Of a stretch of DNA of 64,000 bases, positions 40,673 through 48,466 are shown in pieces. The position numbers and the translations under genes were made by a program. How positions within the stretch are numbered: the first letter of the stretch is position 1; every line of letters starts with the position of its first letter. This DNA is from DAOUEX01 sp034430235 (GTDB lineage Bacteria > Chloroflexota > Anaerolineae > UBA2200), in assembly GCA_964478075.1 (NCBI GenBank), contig CAYZGO010000003.1, forward strand, positions 62,001 through 126,000, in the 5' to 3' direction. The notes under the pieces were generated by a model. That model saw nothing but the letters and a program-made list of their open reading frames with translations, made no database searches and was not told the origin of the DNA.

Positions 40673-42132
40673 TGGAGATTGATGAGCGGCGCATCAACTC
40701 TATTGTACAACGCGTCCTTGCTCAGCTGAACCAGGGTCCAAGTACCGCAGCAGCGGGACAGCCACTGAAGGCGCCCGTGAAAGCTCCCGTCGGGGTGACC
40801 TCTAGCCAGGACGGCATTTTCCCGGATGTGGATTCGGCGATTGCTGCCGCTGAGACTGCGTTCCAGGCACTGGATCACATGACCATTGAGTTGCGTGCCC
40901 GTCTCGTGGAGGCCATGCGGCAGACAGTGCGAGAGAATGCCGAGTTGTTGGCCCGCATCGCCTGGCGGGAAACAGGCATGGGCCGATTAGAAGACAAGAC
41001 AAAGAAGAACCTTCTGGTGGCCAACAACACCCCAGGTGTGGAGGATTTGCATCCGTTGGCCTGGACTGGCGACCATGGGCTCACTCTTGTGGAGCGCGCG
41101 CCCTACGGTGTGATCGGCGGCATCACGCCCAGCACCAATCCAACGTCCACTATTATCTGCAATGCCATTGGTATGATCGCCGCTGGCAACAGCGTGATCT
41201 TCAACGCCCACCCGGGGGCCAAGGAATGCTCTGTACGAGCAGTGCAGTTGCTGAACCGTGCTATGGTCAATGCCGGCGGCCCGCCTGATCTTATCACGGC
41301 CATCCGTGAGCCCACAATTGAGAGCGCGCAGCGCATTATGAAGCACCCGGGCATTCGTCTGCTGGCTGTGACCGGAGGGCCAGGCGTGGTCCGTGTGGCT
41401 ATGAACAGTGGCAAGAAAGCCATCTGTGCTGGGCCGGGCAACCCCCCAGTGGTCGTAGATGAGTCGGCAGACATTGACGAAGCGGCACGGGGCATCATCA
41501 CTGGAGCTTCCTTCGATAACAACGTAGTGTGCGTGCTCGAAAAGGAGATAGTTGCCGTGGCCTCTATTGCCGATCAACTCAAGGCGGCAATGAAGACACA
41601 CGGAGCCCATGAGATTACTTCGTGGGAGATGAAACGCCTGGAAAAGGTGATCTTCCACGAGGTACGTGAGCCGCCCGAGGAGAGCGTCATCAATAAGGCC
41701 TGGGTTGGACGCGATGCCAAGGTCATTCTGAAAGAGGTTGGCATCAGCGTGGGCGACGAGATAAGGTTGGTGCTTGTTGAGGTGGATCGCAACCATCCAC
41801 TGCTGTGGACCGAGCAACTGATGCCGGTTATCCCTTTGGTGCGCGTGGGCAGCGTGGACGAGGCTATTGACCTGGCTATTGCTTTGGAGGGCGGCCGTGG
41901 GCACACGGCGGTAATGTGGTCTAGGCGACTGGATCACTTAAGCCGCATGGCCCGCGAGATCAATTGCTGCATCTTTGTCAAGAATGGCCCTTCACTGGCC
42001 GGCCTCGGCTTCGGTGGGGAGGGATACAGCTCCTTTTCCATCGCCAGCCCCACTGGCGAGGGGTTGACATCAGCCAAGGACTTTACCCGGGTTCGCCGCT
42101 GCACGTTAGTGGATGCGTTCAGGATTGTATAG
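40672..42132 (+). CDS. CoA-acylating aldehyde dehydrogenase (PduP/EutE-like), BMC cargo
   Basis: 486 residues from ATG 40672 (GAGGAG five bases upstream). Residues 1-20 (MEIDERRINSIVQRVLAQLN) form the amphipathic encapsulation helix, followed by an Ala/Pro linker. The dehydrogenase domain has GVIGGITPSTNPTST (nucleotide region), VTGGPGVVRVAMNSGKKA and the nucleophile Cys287 in ASFDNNVVCVLEKE. It oxidises the aldehyde released by the aldolases to an acyl-CoA with reduction of NAD. No phosphotransacylase (PduL) or alcohol dehydrogenase is encoded in the locus, unlike most complete metabolosomes. Confidence 0.95.
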   Translation: MEIDERRINSIVQRVLAQLNQGPSTAAAGQPLKAPVKAPVGVTSSQDGIFPDVDSAIAAAETAFQALDHMTIELRARLVEAMRQTVRENAELLARIAWRETGMGRLEDKTKKNLLVANNTPGVEDLHPLAWTGDHGLTLVERAPYGVIGGITPSTNPTSTIICNAIGMIAAGNSVIFNAHPGAKECSVRAVQLLNRAMVNAGGPPDLITAIREPTIESAQRIMKHPGIRLLAVTGGPGVVRVAMNSGKKAICAGPGNPPVVVDESADIDEAARGIITGASFDNNVVCVLEKEIVAVASIADQLKAAMKTHGAHEITSWEMKRLEKVIFHEVREPPEESVINKAWVGRDAKVILKEVGISVGDEIRLVLVEVDRNHPLLWTEQLMPVIPLVRVGSVDEAIDLAIALEGGRGHTAVMWSRRLDHLSRMAREINCCIFVKNGPSLAGLGFGGEGYSSFSIASPTGEGLTSAKDFTRVRRCTLVDAFRIV

Positions 42133-42158
42133 AGGTGGCATTAGCTAGAGGGTTGTGA

Positions 42159-43514
42159 TTGGTGGCGAGTGACATCGTAGCAAAGGTCAGGGATGCCGGA
42201 GTGGTTGGCGCAGGGGGCGCAGGGTTCCCCACTCACGTCAAGCTGTCGGCAAAAACAGATACAGTGATTGCCAACGGAGCCGAATGTGAGCCGCTTCTGC
42301 ATGCCGATCAGCATCTTATGACTCGCTATCCCAAGGTAATTGTGCGTGGCCTGCGCCTGGCAATGCAGTCTACGGGCGCCGAGCGCGGCATCGTGGCGCT
42401 TAAGGCGGAGTACAAGGAAGCAGTCGCAGCTTTTGAGCGTGTACTGAAGGAAGATGAGGACATCTCCCTGCATTTACTCGGCAGCTTTTATCCGGCCGGT
42501 GACGAGTTTGTCCTTGTTTATGACGTTCTGGGGCGCATGGTGCCCGAGGGCGGCATTCCGCTTGAAGTCGGTGTAGTAGTCAACAACGTGGGGACGCTTT
42601 TCAACGTGGCTCGTGCAGAGAAGGGTGTCCCTGTCACGCACCGCTATCTCACGGTGACCGGCGAAGTGAAGAACCCTGTCACTGTGCCCGTTCCTATCGG
42701 CACTACAATGGCTCAGGTGGTCGAGTGGGCAGGAGGTACTGCGAATGCAGGTGGCCAGATGACGCCAGACGAGCTGGTGTTCGTCGCCGGAGGAGCCGTG
42801 ATGGGCCATGTGGTGCAGCCAACGGACGTGGTGACCAAGACCACAGGGGGCCTGTTGGTTTTGCCGTCTGACAATGCTGCGGTGCGCCAGATGACAAGAC
42901 CGCTGTCGCAGGCCATTCGTCGGGCGATGTCTACTTGCGACCAGTGTCGTGACTGTACTGACCTTTGCCCGCGGCATCTGCTGGGCCATGCTTTAGCGCC
43001 GCACGAGATCATGCGTTCGATCAACTATGGTCTGGAGCAGCCTACTGACATTATCACGGCGGCCGTCTTGTGCTGTGAATGTCGTCTCTGCGAGGCCTAC
43101 GCGTGCCCGCTGGGGATCTCACCCATGGCTTACTATCGCGAAGTCAAGCGCCAACTTGCCGAGGCTGGCTGGAAGAACACCGTGCATCGCCGCAGCGAAC
43201 TAACGCCGCATGCGATGTTTGAGTACCGCCGTGTCCCCCTGGGCCGCCTGATTGACAAGCTCGGTCTCACCGCTTATCGCGAGTATGCTGTGCCTCTCGA
43301 CGAGCGAGAGTGGCAGCCCAAAGAAGTGCGTATCCCACTCAAGCAGCACATTGGCGTACCTGCCGAACCAACGGTGAAGGAGGGAGACAGCGTGAAACAA
43401 GGCGACCTCATCGCTTCCATCCCCAAGGGCAAACTGGGCGCCAACGTGCATGCGTCCGTCGGTGGTACGGTCAGGGAAGTCACGGAGGAGTACATAAGGA
43501 TAGAAACCGGTTGA
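42159..43514 (+). CDS. PduS-like flavin/Fe-S protein (RnfC family)
   Basis: 451 residues. The N-terminal part matches RnfC/NuoF-like NADH-flavin domains (VVGAGGAGFPTHVKL, then IANGAECEPLLHAD). The SLBB-type region runs through LTVTGEVKNPVTVPVPIG. Two [4Fe-4S] motifs follow: CDQCRDCTDLCP and CCECRLCEAYACP. The C-terminus is a biotinyl/sandwich-like domain (PAEPTVKEGDSVKQGDLIA). In Pdu compartments PduS passes electrons from NADH through PduT to the outside; a PduT-like tile is encoded just downstream. The TTG start has GAGGG six bases before it. The S23-type gene is inserted directly after it. Confidence 0.92.
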   Translation: MVASDIVAKVRDAGVVGAGGAGFPTHVKLSAKTDTVIANGAECEPLLHADQHLMTRYPKVIVRGLRLAMQSTGAERGIVALKAEYKEAVAAFERVLKEDEDISLHLLGSFYPAGDEFVLVYDVLGRMVPEGGIPLEVGVVVNNVGTLFNVARAEKGVPVTHRYLTVTGEVKNPVTVPVPIGTTMAQVVEWAGGTANAGGQMTPDELVFVAGGAVMGHVVQPTDVVTKTTGGLLVLPSDNAAVRQMTRPLSQAIRRAMSTCDQCRDCTDLCPRHLLGHALAPHEIMRSINYGLEQPTDIITAAVLCCECRLCEAYACPLGISPMAYYREVKRQLAEAGWKNTVHRRSELTPHAMFEYRRVPLGRLIDKLGLTAYREYAVPLDEREWQPKEVRIPLKQHIGVPAEPTVKEGDSVKQGDLIASIPKGKLGANVHASVGGTVREVTEEYIRIETG

Positions 43515-43548
43515 CGGTTTGGCAGTTGGCGGTTGGCAGTTTGCAGTA
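43511..43548. repeat. Heptamer array, left flank of the four-helix-bundle gene
   Basis: Degenerate 7-bp units of the type TTGGCAG (TTGGCAG TTGGCGG TTGGCAG TTTGCAG). The units are the reverse complement of those at 43999-44102. Confidence 0.75.
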
Positions 43549-43568
43549 GGGAACAGGAGATCCCAAGA

Positions 43569-44033
43569 ATGGGACACGCTTATGAAACGATTGTCGCTTG
43601 GCAGAAAGCCGGTGATTTGACTGTCGAGATCTACCGAGTGACAGACCAGTTTCCAACGTCTGAGATGTATGGCCTGACTTCGCAAATGAGGCGCGCAGCA
43701 GTATCTGTACCAGCAAACATCGCAGAAGGCGCGGCGCGTCAGTACATGAACGAATATCAGCACTATTTGTATGTAGCGAAATCTTCTCTGCCGGAGTTGG
43801 CCTACTATATTCATTTGACCTGCCGTCTGAGGTTGATTAGCGAAGCTACGCGAAGCCGGTTGGACGGCTTGCGCTCTGATACTGGACGGCCCTTGCAAGG
43901 TCTGATAGCCTGGGTTGAGCAACAGAGTGCACGAGGTGTTGTCTTGAACAAGCGGATTTCCGATGCTTCAGAATTCTATGCTACCTGCCGCGAGCTTTCA
44001 ACTGACAACAGGCAACGGCCCACCGACAACTGA
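43569..44033 (+). CDS. Four-helix-bundle protein (23S rRNA intervening-sequence / S23 family)
   Basis: 154 residues: ETIVAWQKAGDLTVEIYRVT, then LTSQMRRAAVSVPANIAEGAAR, NEYQHYLYVAKSSLPELAYY, matching the small four-helix-bundle family first found in 23S rRNA intervening sequences. Function is unknown. Start ATG has AGGAG nine bases upstream. Both ends lie in inverted heptamer arrays, and the C-terminal residues (STDNRQRPTDN) are encoded by the right array itself. It has no obvious tie to compartment function and separates the PduS-like from the PduT-like gene, so it looks like an insertion into the BMC operon. Confidence 0.88.
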   Translation: MGHAYETIVAWQKAGDLTVEIYRVTDQFPTSEMYGLTSQMRRAAVSVPANIAEGAARQYMNEYQHYLYVAKSSLPELAYYIHLTCRLRLISEATRSRLDGLRSDTGRPLQGLIAWVEQQSARGVVLNKRISDASEFYATCRELSTDNRQRPTDN

Positions 44034-44102
44034 TAACCGCTAACTGGCAACCGGCAACTAGGAACTGCCAACTGGCAACCGGTAACCGGCAACTGGTAAT
44101 CG
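43999..44102. repeat. Heptamer array, right flank of the four-helix-bundle gene
   Basis: About 15 degenerate units of GGCAACT/GGTAACC type (CAACTGA CAACAGG CAACGG and so on). It is the inverse orientation of the left array, so the pair forms a long imperfect inverted repeat around the gene. Confidence 0.8.
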
Positions 44103-44124
44103 ATCACCGATCTCGAGGTATATC

Positions 44125-44673
44125 ATGCAGCCAGCTATTGGTCTGGTCGAAACGAACAGCATAGCCATTGGTATCAAAGTTGGTGATGCCATGGTCAAAC
44201 GCGCACCGGTGAATCTCTTGGAGGCGCGCACTGTCTGCCCGGGCAAGTACATCGTGCTCGTAGGCGGCGATACCGGCCCTGTTGGGGAGGCGATGGAATC
44301 CGGTATCGAGGTTGGCGCCGATTCCGTCGTGGACAAGCTCTTCTTGCCCAACGTTCACCTCTCTATCTTTCCCGCCATTGCCGGCGCTGTGGAAATGAAA
44401 GAGGTGGAAGCTCTAGGTATCATTGAGACCATCAGCGTGGCTTCCACCATTGTGGCCGCAGACGCGGCGGCGAAAGCCGCAGCTGTCACGTTAACTGAGG
44501 TTCGACTGGCCAATGGACTCGGCGGAAAGTCGTTCGTACTAATGGTTGGCGACGTGCCAAACGTGGAGGCCGCTGTCGAAGCAGGTGTGAACGTGATCAA
44601 AGACGAGGGTTTGCTGATCCGCTTCGTGGTGATTCCGCAACTGCATGAGGACATGCGGCAGAAGATAGTGTAG
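44125..44673 (+). CDS. BMC-T shell protein of PduT type with pore cysteine
   Basis: 182 residues, two BMC domains (PAIGLVETNSIAIGIKVGDA and EALGIIETISVASTIVAAD). Cys38 in EARTVCPGKYIVLVGGD is at the same number as the PduT cysteine that binds a [4Fe-4S] cluster at the trimer axis. A cluster here would conduct electrons across the shell, in line with the PduS-like protein encoded upstream. Followed 42 bases later by a BMC-P gene. Confidence 0.92.
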   Translation: MQPAIGLVETNSIAIGIKVGDAMVKRAPVNLLEARTVCPGKYIVLVGGDTGPVGEAMESGIEVGADSVVDKLFLPNVHLSIFPAIAGAVEMKEVEALGIIETISVASTIVAADAAAKAAAVTLTEVRLANGLGGKSFVLMVGDVPNVEAAVEAGVNVIKDEGLLIRFVVIPQLHEDMRQKIV

Positions 44674-44715
44674 CAGGGGCCGGCTTGCCCATCGGGCCGG
44701 ATAATAGGAGCTAGG

Positions 44716-45009
44716 ATGCAGCTAGGGAAAGTCATTGGCACAGTTGTTGCCACAAGGAAGCACGAAGCCCTGCAAGGCATCAAACTGCTTATTGTGCAGC
44801 CACTGACGCCGGATGGGCAGCCGAAGGGCCGGCCAGTCGTTGCTGCGGACGGCACAGCCATGGCTGGCCCTGGAGAGACCATCTTCATGATTGCAAGCCG
44901 CGAGGGGGCAATGGTCTTGGAGAAATGGTTCACCCCAGTGGATCACGGCATCATTGGCATAGTGGACGACATCTACGTTGATGTGAACGCCATCCCAAAT
45001 GAGCCTTAG
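44716..45009 (+). CDS. BMC-P pentameric vertex protein, copy 2
   Basis: 97 residues: MQLGKVIGTVVATRKHEALQ, then LLIVQPLTPDGQP and GPGETIFMIASREGAM, the EutN/CcmL fold. Ribosome site TAGGAGCTAGG before the ATG. It differs clearly from copies 1 and 3, as is usual where several pentamers serve one shell. Confidence 0.94.
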   Translation: MQLGKVIGTVVATRKHEALQGIKLLIVQPLTPDGQPKGRPVVAADGTAMAGPGETIFMIASREGAMVLEKWFTPVDHGIIGIVDDIYVDVNAIPNEP

Positions 45010-45024
45010 TGCAGGAGCAGACCA

Positions 45025-45342
45025 TTGTTTCTCGGCAAGGTCATTGGCAATATCGTTTCCACCATTAAGATCAAAGACTATCAGGGTTTCAAACTGCTGC
45101 TTGTGCAGCCCATCCAACCCGAGGGCACGCCCTGGAAAGACCCGCTGATTTGCATAGACATCGTCGATGCAGGTGTGGGGGAGACTGTTCTCTATCTGGA
45201 TGAAGGCAGTTCCGCACGACAGCTTCTCGGCCTTGAGCCTGTTGGCGCCGTGCGAGCGGTCGTTGTGGGCATTGTGGATGAGATTCAATGGCAGGACGAT
45301 GAAGGCGAATTGCAGTCCAGGATGCCGCACAGAGAGACGTGA
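45025..45342 (+). CDS. BMC-P pentameric vertex protein, copy 3
   Basis: 105 residues starting with TTG (AGGAG eight bases upstream): FLGKVIGNIVSTIKIKDYQG, then KLLLVQPIQPEGTP and GVGETVLYLDEGSSARQLL. EutN/CcmL family with a longer acidic C-terminal tail (WQDDEGELQSRMPHRET). It is the last shell gene of the operon. Confidence 0.93.
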   Translation: MFLGKVIGNIVSTIKIKDYQGFKLLLVQPIQPEGTPWKDPLICIDIVDAGVGETVLYLDEGSSARQLLGLEPVGAVRAVVVGIVDEIQWQDDEGELQSRMPHRET

Positions 45343-45380
45343 GATCCTGCCCATATTTGTGGTGTTAGGAGAGATAGCTG

Positions 45381-46214
45381 TTGCCCACCTATTCTGAGCG
45401 CCAACGCGAGACTGCCCTACGAGAAGAGATCGTCCGTGTTTGCCGTTTGATGTGGGAAAAGGGCTTCGTTGCGGCCAGCGATGGAAATGCGTCTGTGCGG
45501 CTGGGTGGAGACCGCCTGCTGGTGACTCCCAGCGGTTTGAGCAAAGGGTTCCTTTCGCCGTCAGATATGGTGCTGACCGACATGGAAGGTAAGCCCGTCC
45601 GCCTGTTCAGTCACGGGGACAGAGGGCTCAAGCCTTCCTCGGAGATTCTGCTGCATCTCGAAGTGTACCGTCAGCGTCCTGACGTGCACGCCGTCGTTCA
45701 CGCACATCCTCCGCTGGCCATTGCCTTCACCATCGCTGGCATCTCACTGGCGGAGTGTGTATTGCCAGAGGTGGTGGTCAACCTGGGCAGCATACCCACT
45801 ACGGCCTATGCCACTCCCTCAACGGCAGAAGGGCCTGAAGTCATCCAGGGGCTGATCCGCGACTACGACGCGTTGATCCTCGACCGCCACGGCACGGTAA
45901 CTGTGGGACCAACTGTGTTCGATGCCTACATGAAGCTGGAGAAAATCGAGCATTTGGCGCAGGTGACTCTAGCCGCACGGCAGTTGGGCAGAGTTGGGCT
46001 GCTGCCACAAGAAGAGGTGCGCAAGTTGGTGGAAATGCGCCGCCAGAAGCTGGGGCTGCCGCCTGACTACCAGGGGCCTGGCTGTGTCAATTGCGGCGCT
46101 TGCGGACGTGAGGCAACAGGCGACGGAGACGACAGTTCGCAATTCTCTGACCCAGATCTGGTGCGCCGCATTGCCGAGACTGTGGCTCGTGAACTGAGCA
46201 AGCAACTGTCATAG
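45381..46214 (+). CDS. Class II (fuculose/rhamnulose-phosphate type) aldolase with C-terminal BMC targeting helix
   Basis: 277 residues. The zinc-dependent aldolase core shows Glu88 in LKPSSEILLHLEV, His107/His109 in VVHAHPPLA and His170 in LDRHGTVTVG. Such enzymes split ketose 1-phosphates into DHAP and an aldehyde (lactaldehyde from fuculose 1-P, acetaldehyde from 5-deoxyribulose 1-P). After the core come a cysteine cluster (GCVNCGACG, CxxCxxC), an acidic linker and a C-terminal amphipathic helix (DPDLVRRIAETVARELSKQL), a likely encapsulation peptide. The TTG start has AGGAG nine bases upstream. It is the last gene of the BMC operon; substrate is not fixed by sequence. Confidence 0.92.
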   Translation: MPTYSERQRETALREEIVRVCRLMWEKGFVAASDGNASVRLGGDRLLVTPSGLSKGFLSPSDMVLTDMEGKPVRLFSHGDRGLKPSSEILLHLEVYRQRPDVHAVVHAHPPLAIAFTIAGISLAECVLPEVVVNLGSIPTTAYATPSTAEGPEVIQGLIRDYDALILDRHGTVTVGPTVFDAYMKLEKIEHLAQVTLAARQLGRVGLLPQEEVRKLVEMRRQKLGLPPDYQGPGCVNCGACGREATGDGDDSSQFSDPDLVRRIAETVARELSKQLS

Positions 46215-46611
46215 GCTGAATCACCAACTAGAAACCCCGTTTCTTCATGGAGATCAACGAATTAACTGGGTAGCGGGCTTACACAAGTCAGCAAGTGAGC
46301 TAAGAGCGAAGGACTGAAATCCCTGGCTGAAGTCAAGAGGCGCCCTCACCTGTGCCTGCCCTGTCTCACCTTTGGTCTTCACGCCACCTCTGGTCTTTAC
46401 GCCAGAGGCGTAAACGGAAGGCGTGAACGGGGACGACAGGCCTGAGGCGCCACAGGTGCAGGCAGGCGCTGGGTCAAGACCCTGAGGGGTCTGTTCAGAT
46501 TCAGCCAGCGAATTCCATTCGGTCGTGATGTGGAACCATTACCCACTTGAATAGCCAAGGTCCACCAAGAAACCGGGTTTCGCCATCGCCTAGTAGCGGG
46601 AGAAACAAGCA
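46215..46611. other. Post-BMC intergenic region with foldback repeats
   Basis: There is no gene in this 397-base stretch. It contains the hairpin TTTACGCC-AGA-GGCGTAAA (about 46396-46414) within a longer imperfect inverted repeat (46330-46480; see separate entry), and AGAAACCCCGTTTCT near 46230, which could act as terminator or repeat. Confidence 0.6.
46330..46480. repeat. Dispersed foldback repeat, copy 1
   Basis: The arms CACCTGTGCCTGCCCTGTC and GACAGGCCTGAGGCGCC with ACAGGTGCAGGCAGG are partly complementary. Pieces of it (CCTGTCTCA, GACGACAGG, ACAGGTGCAGGCA) recur at 57721-57764 and 62885-62940. Confidence 0.6.
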
Positions 46612-47394
46612 GTGCCCGACCGAACGCGAGTCTATCGTACAGAGGCCGTCGTCCTCAGGCACAGCGATTTCGGCGAGGCCGACCGTCTGCTGACAGTTTA
46701 TACCCCTTACACGGGCAAGGTGCGCCTGCTGGCCAAAGGCATTCGCAAGCCCAAAAGCCGCAAGGCCGGCCACCTGGAGTTGTTCACCCGCACGCAGTTA
46801 TTGGTTGCCCGTGGCCGGAACCTCGATATCGTCACCCAGGCTGAGACAATTGACCCTTATCTGTCCCTGCGGCAGGACCTGTGGCGCATGAGCCACGCCC
46901 ACTATGTGGCCGAACTGGTAGATTGTTTCACCAAAGAGCAAGCCGAGAACCAGGCTCTCTATCGCCTGCTTTGCGACGTTCTGAACTGCATCTGCCACTC
47001 GGCTGACCTCGCACTGACCGTGCGCTTTTTCGAGCTGCGCTTGTTAACCCTGGTAGGCTACCGCCCACGGTTGTTCGATTGCCCACGCTGCAATGCCCGT
47101 CTGGAGCCAGTCACCAATTTCTTTTCGGCTGAAGAAGGTGGAGCGCTTTGCCCGCGTTGTGGTGAAGGCGAGCCCACAGCGAGAGCCATTTCGCTCAACG
47201 CGTTGAAAGTGCTGCGCTACTTGCAGACCCGTGAGTATGCCGAGTGCCTGCGCTTCCAATTGAGCCAAGCAACCCATTCTGAGGTGGAAAGGGTCCTGCA
47301 GAACTACCTGGTCTATATCCTTGAGCGCAGACTAAAATCCGTGGAATTCCTCAACATCCTGCGTCGTGACGGCCTGGCACCCGGCAATGGATGA
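46612..47394 (+). CDS. recO: DNA repair protein RecO
   Basis: 260 residues. The N-terminal OB fold (VYRTEAVVLRHSDFGEADRL, then VRLLAKGIRKPKSRKAG) and the C-terminal zinc domain with CPRC and CPRCGEG are the RecO hallmarks. It mediates RecA loading with RecF/RecR and strand annealing in the RecF pathway. A GTG start with GGGAG nine bases upstream. It stands alone between the BMC locus and a region of gene decay. Confidence 0.94.
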   Translation: MPDRTRVYRTEAVVLRHSDFGEADRLLTVYTPYTGKVRLLAKGIRKPKSRKAGHLELFTRTQLLVARGRNLDIVTQAETIDPYLSLRQDLWRMSHAHYVAELVDCFTKEQAENQALYRLLCDVLNCICHSADLALTVRFFELRLLTLVGYRPRLFDCPRCNARLEPVTNFFSAEEGGALCPRCGEGEPTARAISLNALKVLRYLQTREYAECLRFQLSQATHSEVERVLQNYLVYILERRLKSVEFLNILRRDGLAPGNG

Positions 47395-47518
47395 CCTGGT
47401 AGAAGCGCAGCAAGAACTGAAACGCTTCCTGTACGGTGCACTGGATCAGCAGCATGCTCAGCGCTTTCTCAGCAAGTCCAAGGTTGGGTACGTGCTCCTG
47501 AACCACGGGTACGACTAG
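47387..47518 (+). CDS. Possible 43-residue protein overlapping the recO end
   Basis: The frame from ATG 47387 overlaps the recO stop and reads MDDLVEAQQELKRFLYGALD, a helical, charged pattern, ending LLNHGYD. It may be the coupled start of a truncated downstream gene, since decayed sequence follows at once. No family was recognised. Confidence 0.3.
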   Translation: MDDLVEAQQELKRFLYGALDQQHAQRFLSKSKVGYVLLNHGYD

Positions 47519-47872
47519 ACTTTCGCTTCCTGCAAGCAAGCTGTAAACGAGCGCAAATGATCCGCGTAGCCTAGAATGGTGCCGGTGACTAAGAAGAACA
47601 CCAAACTGGTAAAGACGCTTATCCAGAGATCCACAAGAGCCGCGGACACAGTGTAGACCGCAATGACTGCCTAGCCTGACACCAAGAAGGCTCTATCCAC
47701 CCTACTGGCCTCTCTAGAACGGCCGAAGATGGGCCACATCTCCAAGAACATGGAAGTGAATATCAGCACGTATGGTATGAAGGAGACCAGCCCCATAGTC
47801 GAAAGCACAAGAACATAGCTATTGTGCGGTGTTGGCTGGTCATAGGCAAGAGTCGGCCAGTAGCCGCGGCAC
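47515..47872 (-). pseudogene. Decayed C-terminal fragment of an O-antigen ligase/polymerase-type membrane protein
   Basis: A minus-strand frame reads YWPTLAYDQPTPHNSYVLVL, with the HNSY motif of the Wzy_C/WaaL ligase family, then GLVSFIPYVLIFTSMFLEMW. An in-frame TAG near 47672 interrupts it (after AFLVSG), and AVIAVYTVSAALVDLWISVF continues to the stop at 47515. No N-terminal part exists in the window. It is a broken remnant of a polysaccharide-assembly gene. Confidence 0.7.
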
Positions 47873-48367
47873 TGTTAGGAGCGGTTGAAAACTGAACTCC
47901 GAATCGTTGCAAGCGGTAGGTGAGCGTGGACCATTTTGTCATTCCACGAGACGGAAATGTCCATGCCCTGCTTCAATGTGTCCGGGAAGTTAGCTTCCAG
48001 ATTCTATCCTCAACAGCACAGGAGCTACGATCGTCTCTACGAATGCCTTGTTTTATCTGCGTTCTCCAGCAGTTACCGTTTACCTTGTCTCCCGTTTATG
48101 CGCTTGGCGTAAAGACAAAGGCACTGCGGGTAAGCAAAGCACCGCACTGCACTAACCCGCGGCAGTACGACCGAAGGCGAAGTCCCTCGTCAAGCGAGGC
48201 GAACGGCCGCCATCTGTTTGGCGGGGGAGCCCCCGCAGCGAAGCGGAGACGGGAGTGGGGCAGGGTCCCCGAAGCGCAGCGGAGCGGGGCAACCGCCGCT
48301 GAACATCGGATACTGATTCACATCAAGCGTTACGTATTGCTTCCTTATCAGTGCAGGAGAAATCTAC
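47873..48367. other. Gene-poor region with GC-rich palindromic sequence
   Basis: No gene was recognised. The part 48170-48300 is rich in GCGAAGCGGA-like and GCGGGGGAGCCCCCGC palindromes (the latter near 48222), like a REP-type repeat. Short frames here lack starts and resemblance to known families. Confidence 0.5.
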
Positions 48368-48412
48368 CATGACCGGTTCACTTTTCAGCTGAAAATGGTT
48401 CACTTTTGAATT
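48368..48412. mobile_element. Solitary end of an IS21-like element
   Basis: GGTTCACTTTTCAGCTGAAA followed by ATGGTTCACTTTT contains two GGTTCACTTTT repeats around a TTTTCAGCTGAAAA palindrome, the kind of multiple terminal repeat found at IS21-family ends. No transposase gene is nearby, so it is a remnant. Confidence 0.45.
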
Positions 48413-48437
48413 GCAAATAACAAGAACCTGCGTGAAT

Positions 48438-48466
48438 TTGACAAAACTGATAAATGGATATATACT
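48438..48466 (+). promoter_or_regulatory. rpoC: Sigma70-type promoter upstream of rpoC
   Basis: TTGACA (48438-48443) and TATACT (48461-48466) with a 17-bp spacer. It would give rpoC a leader of about 360 bases. The leader has no convincing gene; a 64-codon frame at 48628-48822 was judged unlikely. Confidence 0.75.
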
